Assembly (NCBI GenBank): GCA_963823735.1
Contig: CAWGMO010000001.1
Location: 1,922,001 to 1,986,000, forward strand
Direction: 5' to 3'
DNA: 64,000 nucleotides
DNA from: Actinoallomurus sp963823735
GTDB lineage: Bacteria > Actinomycetota > Actinomycetes > Streptosporangiales > Streptosporangiaceae
Below are positions 43,231 through 53,246 of this stretch, piece by piece. The notes under the pieces are model-generated. The model did no database searches. It saw nothing but the letters and a program-made list of their open reading frames with translations, and was not told where the DNA came from. Both the position numbers and the translations under genes were made by a program. How positions within the stretch are numbered: position 1 is the stretch's first letter; each line of letters opens with the position of its first letter.

Positions 43231-43938
43231 ATGCCCCGACTGGTGCTGTGGAACGTCGATCACACGTTGGTCGACGTGGGCAGGATCACCCGTGAGGCCT
43301 ACGCGGACGCCTTCCAGCGAGTGACCGGCCGCCCCCTCGTACGCCTCGCCCCGACCGCCGGCCGCACCGAGTCCGAGATCATCTTCGAGACGCTGGCCTT
43401 CAACGACGTCGTGACCACCGAGCAGCACCTCGGCGAGTTCATGACGGCCCTGGGCGAGGCCTTCGCGGCCCGCCGCAAGTCGGTCCGCAAGGACGGCCGC
43501 GTCCTCCCGGGAGCCCGCGAGGCCCTGGCCGCCGTCGGCCGCCTCCCCGACGTGATCCAGTCCGTCCTGACCGGCTGCATCGAGCCCAACGCGATCGTCA
43601 AGCTGACCGCCCTGGGCCTGGACAAATACGTCGACTTCAAGGTCGGCGGCTACGGCTCGGAGACGTACCCGAAGGCGGCGCTGGTCGAGCTGGCCCGCAC
43701 CCGTACGGCCGAGAAGTACGGCTCCACGATCAAGGAGTCCGCGACGGTCCTGATCGCCGACTCCCCGAACGACGTCCGGGCCGCCCAGATCAGCCGCGCC
43801 AAGACCATCGCGGTCGCCACCGGCAACGCCACCCAGGCCGAACTCCGGAACGCCGGCGCCGACGTGGTCCTCCCGACCCTCACCGAGACCGAACGCGTCG
43901 TCCGCGCCGTGGAGTCCCTCACCCACGAAGAAGCCTGA
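43231..43938 (+). CDS. HAD-like protein with Asn at the nucleophile position
   Basis: 235 residues after CAGGAG. Motif I reads VLWNVDHTLVDV: the residue aligned with the catalytic Asp is Asn8, while D10 is kept. Motif II is SVLTGC, motif III ETYPKAALVELA, motif IV VLIADSPNDVRAAQ. Cap region ~20-95. I recall related actinobacterial proteins with WNIDxTL, so the change may define a clade rather than be a defect. Phosphotransfer through an aspartyl intermediate would not be expected unless Asn is deamidated or another residue serves. Confidence 0.82.
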   Translation: MPRLVLWNVDHTLVDVGRITREAYADAFQRVTGRPLVRLAPTAGRTESEIIFETLAFNDVVTTEQHLGEFMTALGEAFAARRKSVRKDGRVLPGAREALAAVGRLPDVIQSVLTGCIEPNAIVKLTALGLDKYVDFKVGGYGSETYPKAALVELARTRTAEKYGSTIKESATVLIADSPNDVRAAQISRAKTIAVATGNATQAELRNAGADVVLPTLTETERVVRAVESLTHEEA

Positions 43939-43995
43939 TCAGCGCACGTACGTGCCGCGTGTCCCGGTGAGATGTCGCGCCGGGCCAGTGTGGGT

Positions 43996-44553
43996 TCAAG
44001 ACGGTCTGCGGGCCGTGAAGTGCACGCGGCCGGGAACGCGTTCGACCCGTACGTCGGTGAAGCCGGCCGCGGTCAGGCGGGCGGGCAGTGTCTCGGGGGA
44101 GACCGGGACCAGGGTGTCGCCGAGGTGGATGAGGCGGAAGCGCAGGCTCGGCTGGCCGTCGCTGCCCGCGAACACGCCACCAGGCCGTAGGACGCGGCAG
44201 GTCTCGGCGAACAGGCGGTCCTGCGAGGACGGGGACGGCACGTGGTGGAGCATCGTGAAGCACGCCACGCCTGTGAACGAGGCGTCCTCGAAGGGCATGT
44301 CGGCGGCGTCGCCGTGCACGATCTCGACGTCGAGCTCGCGCCGCAGCCGGGTGACGTACTTCTCGTCGACCTCCAGTGCCGTCAGCCGGGGGACCATCTC
44401 GGCCAGCCGCCGGGTCGTCACGCCCAGGCCCGGGCCCAGTTCGAGGACCTTCTCGCCCAGGTCGACGCCGTCCAGCACGGCCGGGAACAGACCGGTCCGC
44501 ACGTATTCGGCCCACTTCGCGGACTTGCAGATCCGGTTGTGCAGCAGGTTCAT
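43996..44553 (-). CDS. Class I SAM-dependent methyltransferase
   Basis: 185 residues. The AdoMet site is VLELGPGLGVTTRRLAEMVPRLTALEVDEKY with motif II/III VEIVHGDAADMPFEDASFTGVACFTMLHHVP, followed by LRPGGVFAGSDG. The N-terminus MNLLHNRICKSAKWAEYV is typical of a small actinobacterial subfamily. Substrate unknown. ATG 44553 is chosen over GTG 44562, which has no ribosome-binding site. Divergent from an AraC regulator, with only ~50 bp between starts. Confidence 0.85.
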   Translation of the reverse strand: MNLLHNRICKSAKWAEYVRTGLFPAVLDGVDLGEKVLELGPGLGVTTRRLAEMVPRLTALEVDEKYVTRLRRELDVEIVHGDAADMPFEDASFTGVACFTMLHHVPSPSSQDRLFAETCRVLRPGGVFAGSDGQPSLRFRLIHLGDTLVPVSPETLPARLTAAGFTDVRVERVPGRVHFTARRPS

Positions 44554-44605
44554 ACCCTGCACGCTAGGACGACCGACGACAGGCGTGAACGAGCCGGACG
44601 GCCAG

Positions 44606-45358
44606 ATGATGTCGCGAAACAGCCAGCTCAGATCGTACGGCGACGGGGCGATCCGCGTCGCCGCGTTCCAGCGGAGCGGGCGCTATGACCTGCACCGGCA
44701 CGAGGTGAACCAGCTCGCCTGGGCCTCGACCGGCACCCTCACGGTCAGCGCGGACGACGGCACCTGGGTGCTTCCGCCGTCGCGGGCGCTGTGGATCCCG
44801 GCCGGCATCGACCACGTGATGGAGATGGGGCGGAGCACGACCGTGTGCTGCCCTTACTTCGACGCGGCGCGCGGCCTCCGCCGTACGACGCCGACCGTGG
44901 TGGCGATCAGCGCGCTCTCCCGCGAGCTGCTCCTCCATCTCGCCGGTGCGGAGATCGCCGTGCCGGCCCGCCGCAGGGTCGAGACCGTCCTGCTCGACCA
45001 GCTCGCGCCCGTCCCCGTCACCACGGTCGGCGTGCCGATGCCGAAGGACCCGCGTGCCCTCGACGTCGCTCGCGCGGTGATCGACGACCCCGCCGACGAC
45101 GCCACCCTCGCGCAGTGGGCCCGGCGTACGGGCACCAGCGCGCGTACGCTCACCCGGCTCTTCCCCGCCGAGACCGGGATGACCTTCGTACGGTGGCGCA
45201 CCCAGGTACGCCTGCGGGCGGTGTTGCCGCTGCTCGCGGAGGGAGCGCCGGTGGCCGTCGCGGCGCGGAAGGCCGGGTACGCGACGCCCAGCGCGTTCGT
45301 CGCGGTGTTCCGCAAGGTCACGGGGGAATCACCCAGGGCATACTTCACGAGTCGGTAG
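44606..45358 (+). CDS. AraC-family transcriptional regulator with cupin sensor
   Basis: 250 residues from the first of two adjacent ATGs (GTG 44585 in frame would add seven). Cupin-like N-terminus: RYDLHRHEVNQLAWASTGTLTVSADDGTWVLPPSRALWIPAGIDHVME. Two C-terminal HTHs: TLAQWARRTGTSARTLTRLFPAETGMTFVRWRTQVRLR and VAVAARKAGYATPSAFVAVFRKVTGESPRAYF. It resembles the NimR/YdiP-like class. Probable regulator of the divergent methyltransferase. Confidence 0.88.
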   Translation: MMSRNSQLRSYGDGAIRVAAFQRSGRYDLHRHEVNQLAWASTGTLTVSADDGTWVLPPSRALWIPAGIDHVMEMGRSTTVCCPYFDAARGLRRTTPTVVAISALSRELLLHLAGAEIAVPARRRVETVLLDQLAPVPVTTVGVPMPKDPRALDVARAVIDDPADDATLAQWARRTGTSARTLTRLFPAETGMTFVRWRTQVRLRAVLPLLAEGAPVAVAARKAGYATPSAFVAVFRKVTGESPRAYFTSR

Positions 45359-45445
45359 CTTCGATATGGTGCCGTCCCACATTGCGGACCCCGGGCGTCA
45401 TGTCGATGCTGAGAGCCATGCCGAACGCGCGAAGGAGGCCGTGAC

Positions 45446-47365
45446 GTGTCCGTTGCCGAGGGTGACCTGTTGTGGGAGCCGTCCGAGGAGGTACGGCGAG
45501 ACGCCCGTGTCGCCCGTTTCATGGCGAAGCACGATTTCGGCTCCTATGACGAGCTGTGGCAGTGGTCGGTCACCGAGGTGGACGCCTTCTGGGACGCCGT
45601 CTGGGCCCACTTCGACGTCCAGGGCGAGCGCGGAGACGGCCCCGTACGCGACGGCGGCACGATGCCGGGTGTCGAGTGGTTCCCCGGTGCCACGCTGAAC
45701 TACGCGGCCAACGTCCTGCGCCCCGACCGCGACCCCGGCGCCACCGCCGTGGTCTTCCAGGGCGAGGACCAGGCCGCCACCCTCACCTACGGTGAGCTGG
45801 CCGAGCAGGTCGCCCAGGTACGCGCCGGGCTGCGCGCGCTGGGCGTCACCAAGGGCGACCGGATCGCCGCGTACGTGCCGAACATCCCCGAGGCCCTGGT
45901 CGTCTTCCTCGCGGCGGCCTCGCTGGGCGCCGTCTGGTCGTCGTGTTCGCCGGACTTCGGCGCGCCCAGCGTGATCGACCGGTTCACCCAGATCGAGCCG
46001 AAGGTCCTGGTCGCGGTGGACGGCTACGTCTACAACGGCAAGCGGTACGACCGGCGCGACGTCGTCCGCGACATCGAGGCGTCGCTGCCGAGCCTCAAGG
46101 CGACCGTCGTCATCCCGTACCTCGGCCTCGGCGCGCCCGGCACCGCCTACGACGACCTCAAGCGCGCCGGCGAGCCCCTGGAGTTCGAGGACGTGCCGTT
46201 CGGGCACCCCCTGTGGATCCTGTACTCCTCCGGCACCACCGGCCTGCCCAAGCCCATCGTGCACGGCCACGGCGGCATCGTCCTGGAGCACCTGAAGTCG
46301 CTCAGCTTCCACCAGGACATCGGCGAGGGCGACGTCTTCTTCTGGTTCACCACGACCGGCTGGATGATGTGGAACTACCTCGTCGGCGGCCTGCTCGTCG
46401 GCGCGACGATCGTGATGTACGACGGCGCGCCGAACGGTGACGCGCTCTGGCGGCTGGCCGAGCGTACGGGCGTGACCTACTTCGGCGTCGGCGCGCCGTA
46501 CATCCTCGCCTCGATGAAGGCGGGTCTGGAGCCCGGCCGCAGCGGTGACCTGTCGAAGATCCGCGGGATCGGCTCGACCGGCTCGCCGCTGCCGCCCGAG
46601 GGCTTCGGATGGGTGCACGAGCAGGTGGGGAGCGACATCCTCATCGGGTCATTCTCCGGCGGCACGGACGTCGCGACCGGCTTCGTCGGTCCCTGCCCGC
46701 TGCTGCCGCTCCGCGCCGGCGTGATCCAGTGCCGTGGCCTGGGCGCCAAGGTGGAGGCGTACGGCGACGCGGGCGAGCCGGTGACCGGTGAGGTGGGCGA
46801 GCTGGTCCTCACCGAGCCGATGCCCTCGATGCCGATCTACTTCTGGAACGACGAGGGCGGCGACCGCTACCGCGAGTCCTACTTCGCGATGTACCCGGGC
46901 GTCTGGCGCCACGGCGACTGGATCAAGGTCCTCCCGGACGGCGGCTCGGTGATCTACGGGCGGTCCGACTCCACGCTCAACCGCGGCGGCGTGCGCATGG
47001 GCACCTCGGACTTCTACCGCGTGGTCGAGGCGTTCGACGAGGTCGCCGACTCGCTCGTCGTCGACACGGGGCAACTGGGCGAGGAGGGGCGCCTGTTGCT
47101 GTACGTCCAGGCCGCCGACGGCGCCGCTCTGGACGACGGCGTGATCGCCCGGATCCGTACGGCGCTGCGGTCGACGCTGTCGCCCCGGCACGTGCCCGAC
47201 GAGATCCTCCAGGTCCCCGGGATCCCGCGGACCCTGTCCGGAAAGAAGCTGGAGGTTCCGGTTCGGAAGATCCTCCTCGGCACCCCCGTCGAGAAGGCCG
47301 CGAACCCCGACGCCATGGCCAATCCCGAGGTTCTGGACTACTTCACCCCTGCTGATCCGGGGTAG
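45446..47365 (+). CDS. aacS: Acetoacetyl-CoA synthetase
   Basis: 639 residues with a GTG start. It activates acetoacetate to acetoacetyl-CoA with ATP. Features are the N-terminal ACS domain (YDELWQWSVTEVDAFWDAVWAHFDV), P-loop-like LYSSGTTGLPKPIVHGHGGI, FFWFTTTGWMMWN, IGSTGSPLPPEGFGWV, WRHGDWIKVLPDGGSVIYGRSDSTLNRGGVRMGTSDFYRVVE, and the C-terminal TLSGKKLEVPVRK with the lysine that is acetylated in related enzymes. The overall pattern and length distinguish it from acetyl-CoA synthetase. It may serve leucine or ketone-body breakdown. Confidence 0.93.
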   Translation: MSVAEGDLLWEPSEEVRRDARVARFMAKHDFGSYDELWQWSVTEVDAFWDAVWAHFDVQGERGDGPVRDGGTMPGVEWFPGATLNYAANVLRPDRDPGATAVVFQGEDQAATLTYGELAEQVAQVRAGLRALGVTKGDRIAAYVPNIPEALVVFLAAASLGAVWSSCSPDFGAPSVIDRFTQIEPKVLVAVDGYVYNGKRYDRRDVVRDIEASLPSLKATVVIPYLGLGAPGTAYDDLKRAGEPLEFEDVPFGHPLWILYSSGTTGLPKPIVHGHGGIVLEHLKSLSFHQDIGEGDVFFWFTTTGWMMWNYLVGGLLVGATIVMYDGAPNGDALWRLAERTGVTYFGVGAPYILASMKAGLEPGRSGDLSKIRGIGSTGSPLPPEGFGWVHEQVGSDILIGSFSGGTDVATGFVGPCPLLPLRAGVIQCRGLGAKVEAYGDAGEPVTGEVGELVLTEPMPSMPIYFWNDEGGDRYRESYFAMYPGVWRHGDWIKVLPDGGSVIYGRSDSTLNRGGVRMGTSDFYRVVEAFDEVADSLVVDTGQLGEEGRLLLYVQAADGAALDDGVIARIRTALRSTLSPRHVPDEILQVPGIPRTLSGKKLEVPVRKILLGTPVEKAANPDAMANPEVLDYFTPADPG

Positions 47366-47451
47366 ACGCCACGTCAACACGGCTAAGCCGAAACCTCAAA
47401 TTTGTCCTCAACGTGTCGGAAAAAAACTGGTTCCGCGTTACTGTGGCGGCC

Positions 47452-48306
47452 GTGAGCGCAACACCACAACGTCGTGGTGAGGCCGACTCGGTCTCCGGTA
47501 TGCCCGGAGACGGGTCCGGCCCACCCGGACGTAGCTTCGGCGAAGAGGGGGGGCGTCTCACCTACGGCGCCTACCTGAGGCTGCCTACCCTGCTGGACCA
47601 GCAGGTTCTGGAGTCCGACCCGCCGGCGCGCGACGAGCTTCTGTTCATCACGATCCATCAGGTCTACGAACTCTGGTTCAAGCTCCTCCTGCACGAGATG
47701 GAGGGGATCCGCGAGGCGATGCTCGACGGTGAGGTGTGGCTCGCACGCCACCTCTTCCGCCGGGTGCACGCCGTGGAGCGGGTCATGGTCGACCAGATCC
47801 AGGTTCTGGAGACCATGACGCCCCAGGACTTCCTGGAGTTCCGCGAGCAGCTCGCGCCCGCGTCCGGCTTCCAGTCGGTGCAGTTCCGCGAGATGGAGTT
47901 CCTCTCGGGCGCCAAGGACCCGGCGTTCCTCAAGCGCTTCCGCGGCCTCACCGAGGACGAGCGGGCACGCCTGGACCGGCGCCTCGACGAGCCGAGCCTG
48001 TGGGACGCGTTCGTAATGCTTCTCGGAAAGCGAGGGCTTGCGGCCGGAGACGATGATGAGATAAGTGCGTCACTCGTCGTGGTCGCACGGGATCGGGATC
48101 GCTATGACGATCTTTGGCAGCTCGCCGAGGCCCTCATAGCGCACGACGAGATGGCCGCGACATGGCGGATCCGGCACGTTCAGATGGTCGAACGGCAGAT
48201 CGGACCCAAGTCCGGCACCGGTGGATCCACCGGCGCGCCATACCTCCGCGGCAGGCTCGGCCTGCGGTACTACCCGCTGTTGTGGGACCTCCGTGCTCAC
48301 CTATAG
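47452..48306 (+). CDS. kynA: Tryptophan 2,3-dioxygenase
   Basis: 284 residues. Haem enzyme opening the indole ring to N-formylkynurenine. Motifs are LTYGAYLRLPTLLDQQ, LLFITIHQVYELWFKLLLHE (substrate-binding HQxxELW), LETMTPQDFLEFREQLAPASGFQS, axial His in WRIRHVQMVERQIG, and GSTGAPYLRG. GTG 47452 is chosen. An earlier in-frame GTG (47413) would add 13 residues encoded by A+T-rich codons (GAA AAA, GTT ACT) unlike the gene, so that stretch looks like leader DNA. No other kynurenine-pathway gene is adjacent. Confidence 0.93.
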   Translation: MSATPQRRGEADSVSGMPGDGSGPPGRSFGEEGGRLTYGAYLRLPTLLDQQVLESDPPARDELLFITIHQVYELWFKLLLHEMEGIREAMLDGEVWLARHLFRRVHAVERVMVDQIQVLETMTPQDFLEFREQLAPASGFQSVQFREMEFLSGAKDPAFLKRFRGLTEDERARLDRRLDEPSLWDAFVMLLGKRGLAAGDDDEISASLVVVARDRDRYDDLWQLAEALIAHDEMAATWRIRHVQMVERQIGPKSGTGGSTGAPYLRGRLGLRYYPLLWDLRAHL

Positions 48307-48348
48307 CAGCCCGTTCTCTACCAACGACCTGAAAGGGTGAGCATCACA

Positions 48349-51300
48349 ATGGGCAGGACCGGAGGCCTCGACGAGGCAAAGGACGAGTTGCTGCTCCGGG
48401 CGGCGGAGGCCTGCACGCAGCACGTGCACGGCGAGCCGCACGAGACCGGTGACATCCTGGGCTACCTGCGGCTCTACTACCGCCACGTCGCCTCCGAGGA
48501 CCTCGTCGCCCGTGACACGGCCGATGTCTGCGGGCCGGCGATGTACCACCGCCGCCTCGGCGAGGACCGCCCGCAGGGCCGTGCCAACGTGCACGCCTAC
48601 TCGCCGACGGTCGACGAGCACGGCTTCGACCCCGGCCACAGCGTCGTCCAGGTCGTCACCGACGACATGCCGTTCCTGGTCGACTCGGTGACCATGGAGC
48701 TCAACCGGCGCAACCTGTCGACGCACGCGATCGTGCACCCGCAGCTCAAGGTGCGCCGCGACGTCGCGGGCCGCCTTGAGGGCCTGGGCGACGGCGACGG
48801 GTTCGTGCTCGAAGAGTCCTGGATCCACGTCGAGATCGACCGCCAGAGCGACCCCGAGGTCCTCAAGGGGATCGAGGACGACCTGCGCCGTGTCCTCAAC
48901 GACGTCCGGGCCGCGGTCGAGGACGAGGACAAGATGCGGTCCATCTGCCAGATGATCGCCACGGACCTCGACGAGAAGCGCCCGCCGCTGCCGGACCACG
49001 AGACGACCGACGGCGTCCAGCTGCTCGAATGGCTCGCCGACGAGCACTTCACGTTCCTGGGCTACCGCGAGTACACCCTGGAGCACGGCGACGGCGGCGA
49101 CCAGCTTCGCGCGGTGCCCGGCACCGGCCTCGGCCTCCTGCGCTCGGACCAGACCGAGTCGACGAGCTTCGCCTCGCTGCCGCCCGAGGTGCGCGCCAAG
49201 GCACGTGAGCTGCGGCTTCTCGTCCTCACCAAGGCCAACTCCCGCTCGACGGTGCACCGTCCGGCCTACCTCGACTACGTCGGGGTCAAGCGCTTCGGCG
49301 ACAGCGGCGAGGTCGTCGGCGAGCGCCGCTTCCTCGGCCTGTTCACGCACACGGCCTACAGCGAGAGCATCGAGGAGATCCCGGTCCTCGCGCACAAGCT
49401 CGACGCCGTGCTCGCGAAGGCCGGTGTGGCCGCCGACAGCTACGACGGCAAGGACCTCGTCGAGATCCTTGAGACCTACCCGCGCGACGAGCTCTTCCAG
49501 ATCTCCTTCGAGGAGCTGTACCCCATCGCCATGGGCGTGCTGCGGCTCCGCGAGCGCAAGCAGCTGCGGCTGTTCGTGCGCACCGACCCGTACGGCCGCT
49601 ACATGTCGTGCCTGGTCTTCCTGCCGCGCGACCGCTACACCACGCAGATACGGCTGCGCGTCCAGGAGATCCTGCGCAGCGCGTTCGATGGCACGGCCGT
49701 CGACTACAGCGCCATGGTCAGCGACTCCGCGCTGGCGCGCCTGCACGTGGTCGTCCGCGGCGAGCGCGGCCGCCCGCTGCCCGAGGTCGACCTCTCCGAC
49801 CTGGAGACGCGCCTCGTCGCCGCCACTCGTTCCTGGACCGACGACCTCGGCGACGCCATCGTCGACCAGTGCGGCGAGGAGAACGCCGCCGCGCTGACGA
49901 ACCGCTACGCCGGCGCCTTCCCCGAGGGCTACAAGTCCGACTTCCCGGCCCGTACGGCCTGCGCCGACCTCAAGCGCCTCGAAGCGCTGAACCAGCCGGG
50001 CCAGATCTCGATCAACCTGTACGAGCCGTACGACGCCGAGCCCGGCGAGCGCCGCCTCAAGATCTACCGGAACGGCCCGCCGATCTCGCTGTCCCACGTG
50101 CTGCCGCTGCTGCAGGACATGGGCGTCGAGGTCGTCGACGAGCGGCCGTACCCGGTCGACGCCGAAGGCTCGCGGTCCTGGATCTACGACCTCGGCCTCC
50201 GGTACGAACCCACGTCGAGCGTCGACGAGAGCCAGATCCGGGAGCTGTTCCAGGACGCCTTCACCGCCCTGTGGCTGGGCGACGTGGAGAGCGACCAGTT
50301 CAACACGCTGGTGCTGGGCGCCGGCCTGGCCTGGCGCCCGGTGATGGTGCTGCGCGCGTACGCCCACTACCTGCGCCAGACCGGCACCGCGTTCAGCGAG
50401 CGCTACATCGAGCAGGTGCTGGTCGCCAACCCGCGCGTCGCGCGGCTGCTCGTACGCCTCTTCGAGTCGCGGTTCGACCCGCGCCTCAGCGAGAGCCAGG
50501 ACGGCGCCCACGAGGAGCTCGGCTCGGCGATCACCGAGGAGATCGAGGGCGCGCTCGACGCGGTCAACAGCCTCGACGAGGACCGCATCCTCCGCAGCTA
50601 CCTCGCCATGATCAGCGCGACGCTGCGCACGAACTACTACCAGACCACCCCGAACGGCGAGCCCAAGCCGTACCTGTCGCTGAAGTTCGACCCCGAGGGC
50701 ATCCCGGACCTCCCGCTGCCCAAGCCCAAGTACGAGATCTTCGTGTACTCCCCGCGCCTGGAGGGAGTGCATCTGCGCTTCGGCTCGGTGGCGCGCGGCG
50801 GCCTGCGCTGGTCCGACCGCCGTGAGGACTTCCGCACCGAGATCCTCGGCCTGGTCAAGGCGCAGGCGGTGAAGAACACCGTCATCGTGCCGGCCGGCGC
50901 CAAGGGCGGGTTCGTCTGCAAGAAGCTGCCCGACCCGGGCGACCGCGAGGCCTTCCTCGCCGAGGGCGTCGCCTCGTACAAGCAGTTCATCAGCGGCCTG
51001 CTCGACATCACCGACAACCTGGTCGGCGGCGAGGTCAAGCCCGCGCAGCAGGTCGTACGCCACGACGGCGACGACACCTACCTGGTGGTCGCCGCCGACA
51101 AGGGCACCGCGACCTTCTCCGACATCGCCAACGAGGTCGCGGCCTCGTACGGCTTCTGGCTCGGCGACGCGTTCGCCTCCGGCGGCTCCGTCGGCTACGA
51201 CCACAAGGGCATGGGCATCACCGCCCGCGGCGCCTGGGAGTCGGTGAAGTACCTCTTCCGCTCGCTCGGCGTCGACGTGCAGAGCGAGGACTTCCGCGTC

Positions 51301-53211
51301 GTCGGCGTCGGCGACATGTCCGGCGACGTGTTCGGCAACGGCATGCTGCTGTCCGAGCACATCAAGCTGGTCGCCGCCTTCGACCACCGGCACATCTTCC
51401 TCGACCCGGCCCCGGACCCCGAGGTGTCGTACCGCGAGCGCAAGCGGATGTTCGGGCTGCCGCGCAGCTCGTGGGCCGACTACGACGCGAGCCTGATCTC
51501 ACGCGGCGGCGGCGTCCACGCGCGTACGGCCAAGAAGATCTCGCTGACGCCGCAGGTGCGCGAGGCGCTCGGCATCGGCGGCGGCGTCAGCGCGATGACG
51601 CCGGACGAACTGATCCACGCGATCCTGTGCTCGCCCGTCGACCTGCTGTGGAACGGCGGCATCGGCACCTACGTCAAGGCCTCCGCCGAGACCCACGGCG
51701 ACGTCGGCGACAAGGCCAACGACGGCCTGCGCGCCGACGCCACCGAGCTGCGCTGCCGTGTCGTCGGCGAGGGCGGCAACCTGGGCCTCACCCAGCGGGC
51801 GCGCATCGAGTTCGCGCTCGGCGGCGGCCTGGTCAACACCGACTTCATCGACAACTCCGCCGGCGTGGACACCTCCGACCACGAGGTGAACATCAAGATC
51901 CTGCTCGACGAGACCGTACGCGACGGTGAGATGACCGACGAGCAGCGCGACAGGCTGTTCCTCGACATGACCGACGAGGTCGGCGAGCTCGTCCTGCACG
52001 ACAACTACGCGCAGAACATCGTGCTCGCGGCCTCCCGCGCGCAGGCGCCCGCGATGCTGCACGTCCACGCCCGCTACATGCGCAAGATGGAGCGCGAAGG
52101 CAGGCTCAAACGGCGCCTGGAGTTCCTGCCGGACGACAAGGCGCTCGCCGAGCGCCGCCAGGCCGGGCTCGGCCTGGCCGGGCCGGAGTTCGCCACCCTC
52201 CTCGCGTACACCAAGCTGACGCTCGACGAGGAGATCCGCGGCTCCGACCTGCCGGACGACCCCGACCTCGCCTCCCGGCTCGTGGAGTACTTCCCGACGC
52301 CGCTGCGCGAGCGGTTCCGCGACCGGATGGACCGCCACCCGCTGCGCCGGGAGATCATCGCGACGTCGGTGGTCAACAGCATGGTGAACGACAGCGGCAC
52401 GACGTTCGCGTTCCGCCTGAACGAGGAGACGGGGGCCTCGGCCTCCGACATCGCACGCGCGTACCTCGTGGCCCGCGAGGTCTTCCACATGCCGGGCTTC
52501 TGGAAGTCGGTCGACGAGCTGGACTACCAGATCGACACCGCGACGCAGATCTCGATGCGGCTGGAGGCGCGCAAGCTCACCGAGCGCGGCGCTCGCTGGC
52601 TCCTGCACAACCGCCGGATGCCGTTCGACATCCGCGACACGGTCGACTTCTTCGCCGAGGGCGCGGCGACGCTCGCCTCGCTGCTGCCGAAGCTGCTCGT
52701 CGGCCGTGACCTGGAGGGCTTCGAGGAGCGCCGCGACCGGTTCGCCGAGCAGGGCGTGCCCGACGCCATGGCCGAGCAGGTCGCGATGATGGTGCCGGCC
52801 TACTCCACGCTCGACCTGGTGGAGATCGCGCACAGCACGGAGCGCTCGATCGAGGAGGTCGCCGAGGTCTACTTCGACCTGGCCGACTCGCTCCAGCTCT
52901 CGCGGCTGCGCGACCGCGTCATCCTGCTGGCCCGCGACGACCGCTGGAAGTCGATGGCGCGCTCGGCGCTCCGCGACGACCTGTACGCCGCGCACGCCGC
53001 GCTCGCCAAGGACGTCGTGGTCACCACCGAGCCGGGCACCTCGCCGGCGGAGCGCCTCGAGATCTGGGCGGACAAGAACAGCGCCGCGGTGGGCCGCGCC
53101 GCGCAGACCCTCGGCGAGATATGGGAGACCGACAGCTTCGGCATCGCGACCCTGTCCGTCGCGCTCCGCGCGATCCGCACCCTCGTGACGGCCTGCACGC
53201 TGCCCGACTGA
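48349..53211 (+). CDS. gdhB: NAD-specific glutamate dehydrogenase, large (180-kDa) type
   Basis: 1,620 residues. Deaminates glutamate to 2-oxoglutarate using NAD. The long N-terminal part (~1-700) contains ACT-like regulatory regions (DDMPFLVDSVTMELNRR). The catalytic core includes RFGSVARGGLRWSDRREDFRTEILGLVKAQAVKNTVIVPAGAKGGFV with the active-site Lys, followed by a Rossmann region (GVGDMSGDVFGNGML) and a C-terminal helical domain. ATG 48349 is used; GTG 48337 is in frame but overlaps the GAAAGGG ribosome-binding site. Length matches the L_180 class found in Streptomyces. A hairpin terminator follows. Confidence 0.96.
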   Translation: MGRTGGLDEAKDELLLRAAEACTQHVHGEPHETGDILGYLRLYYRHVASEDLVARDTADVCGPAMYHRRLGEDRPQGRANVHAYSPTVDEHGFDPGHSVVQVVTDDMPFLVDSVTMELNRRNLSTHAIVHPQLKVRRDVAGRLEGLGDGDGFVLEESWIHVEIDRQSDPEVLKGIEDDLRRVLNDVRAAVEDEDKMRSICQMIATDLDEKRPPLPDHETTDGVQLLEWLADEHFTFLGYREYTLEHGDGGDQLRAVPGTGLGLLRSDQTESTSFASLPPEVRAKARELRLLVLTKANSRSTVHRPAYLDYVGVKRFGDSGEVVGERRFLGLFTHTAYSESIEEIPVLAHKLDAVLAKAGVAADSYDGKDLVEILETYPRDELFQISFEELYPIAMGVLRLRERKQLRLFVRTDPYGRYMSCLVFLPRDRYTTQIRLRVQEILRSAFDGTAVDYSAMVSDSALARLHVVVRGERGRPLPEVDLSDLETRLVAATRSWTDDLGDAIVDQCGEENAAALTNRYAGAFPEGYKSDFPARTACADLKRLEALNQPGQISINLYEPYDAEPGERRLKIYRNGPPISLSHVLPLLQDMGVEVVDERPYPVDAEGSRSWIYDLGLRYEPTSSVDESQIRELFQDAFTALWLGDVESDQFNTLVLGAGLAWRPVMVLRAYAHYLRQTGTAFSERYIEQVLVANPRVARLLVRLFESRFDPRLSESQDGAHEELGSAITEEIEGALDAVNSLDEDRILRSYLAMISATLRTNYYQTTPNGEPKPYLSLKFDPEGIPDLPLPKPKYEIFVYSPRLEGVHLRFGSVARGGLRWSDRREDFRTEILGLVKAQAVKNTVIVPAGAKGGFVCKKLPDPGDREAFLAEGVASYKQFISGLLDITDNLVGGEVKPAQQVVRHDGDDTYLVVAADKGTATFSDIANEVAASYGFWLGDAFASGGSVGYDHKGMGITARGAWESVKYLFRSLGVDVQSEDFRVVGVGDMSGDVFGNGMLLSEHIKLVAAFDHRHIFLDPAPDPEVSYRERKRMFGLPRSSWADYDASLISRGGGVHARTAKKISLTPQVREALGIGGGVSAMTPDELIHAILCSPVDLLWNGGIGTYVKASAETHGDVGDKANDGLRADATELRCRVVGEGGNLGLTQRARIEFALGGGLVNTDFIDNSAGVDTSDHEVNIKILLDETVRDGEMTDEQRDRLFLDMTDEVGELVLHDNYAQNIVLAASRAQAPAMLHVHARYMRKMEREGRLKRRLEFLPDDKALAERRQAGLGLAGPEFATLLAYTKLTLDEEIRGSDLPDDPDLASRLVEYFPTPLRERFRDRMDRHPLRREIIATSVVNSMVNDSGTTFAFRLNEETGASASDIARAYLVAREVFHMPGFWKSVDELDYQIDTATQISMRLEARKLTERGARWLLHNRRMPFDIRDTVDFFAEGAATLASLLPKLLVGRDLEGFEERRDRFAEQGVPDAMAEQVAMMVPAYSTLDLVEIAHSTERSIEEVAEVYFDLADSLQLSRLRDRVILLARDDRWKSMARSALRDDLYAAHAALAKDVVVTTEPGTSPAERLEIWADKNSAAVGRAAQTLGEIWETDSFGIATLSVALRAIRTLVTACTLPD

Positions 53212-53219
53212 TCCGCAGG

Positions 53220-53245
53220 GGGGGCGGGCGCCCGCGCCCGCCCCC
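53220..53245. terminator. Bidirectional terminator between gdhB and galE
   Basis: GGGGGCGGGCGC (53220-53231) is followed after two bases by its exact complement (53234-53245). It lies 8 bp after the gdhB stop and 1 bp before the galE stop on the other strand. Confidence 0.75.
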
Positions 53246-53246
53246 G

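Noticed and set aside
48301..51393. 1,030-codon minus-strand frame opposite gdhB
   Set aside because: Antisense shadow of the NAD-glutamate dehydrogenase gene; repetitive Val/Asp/Arg/His composition and no family.
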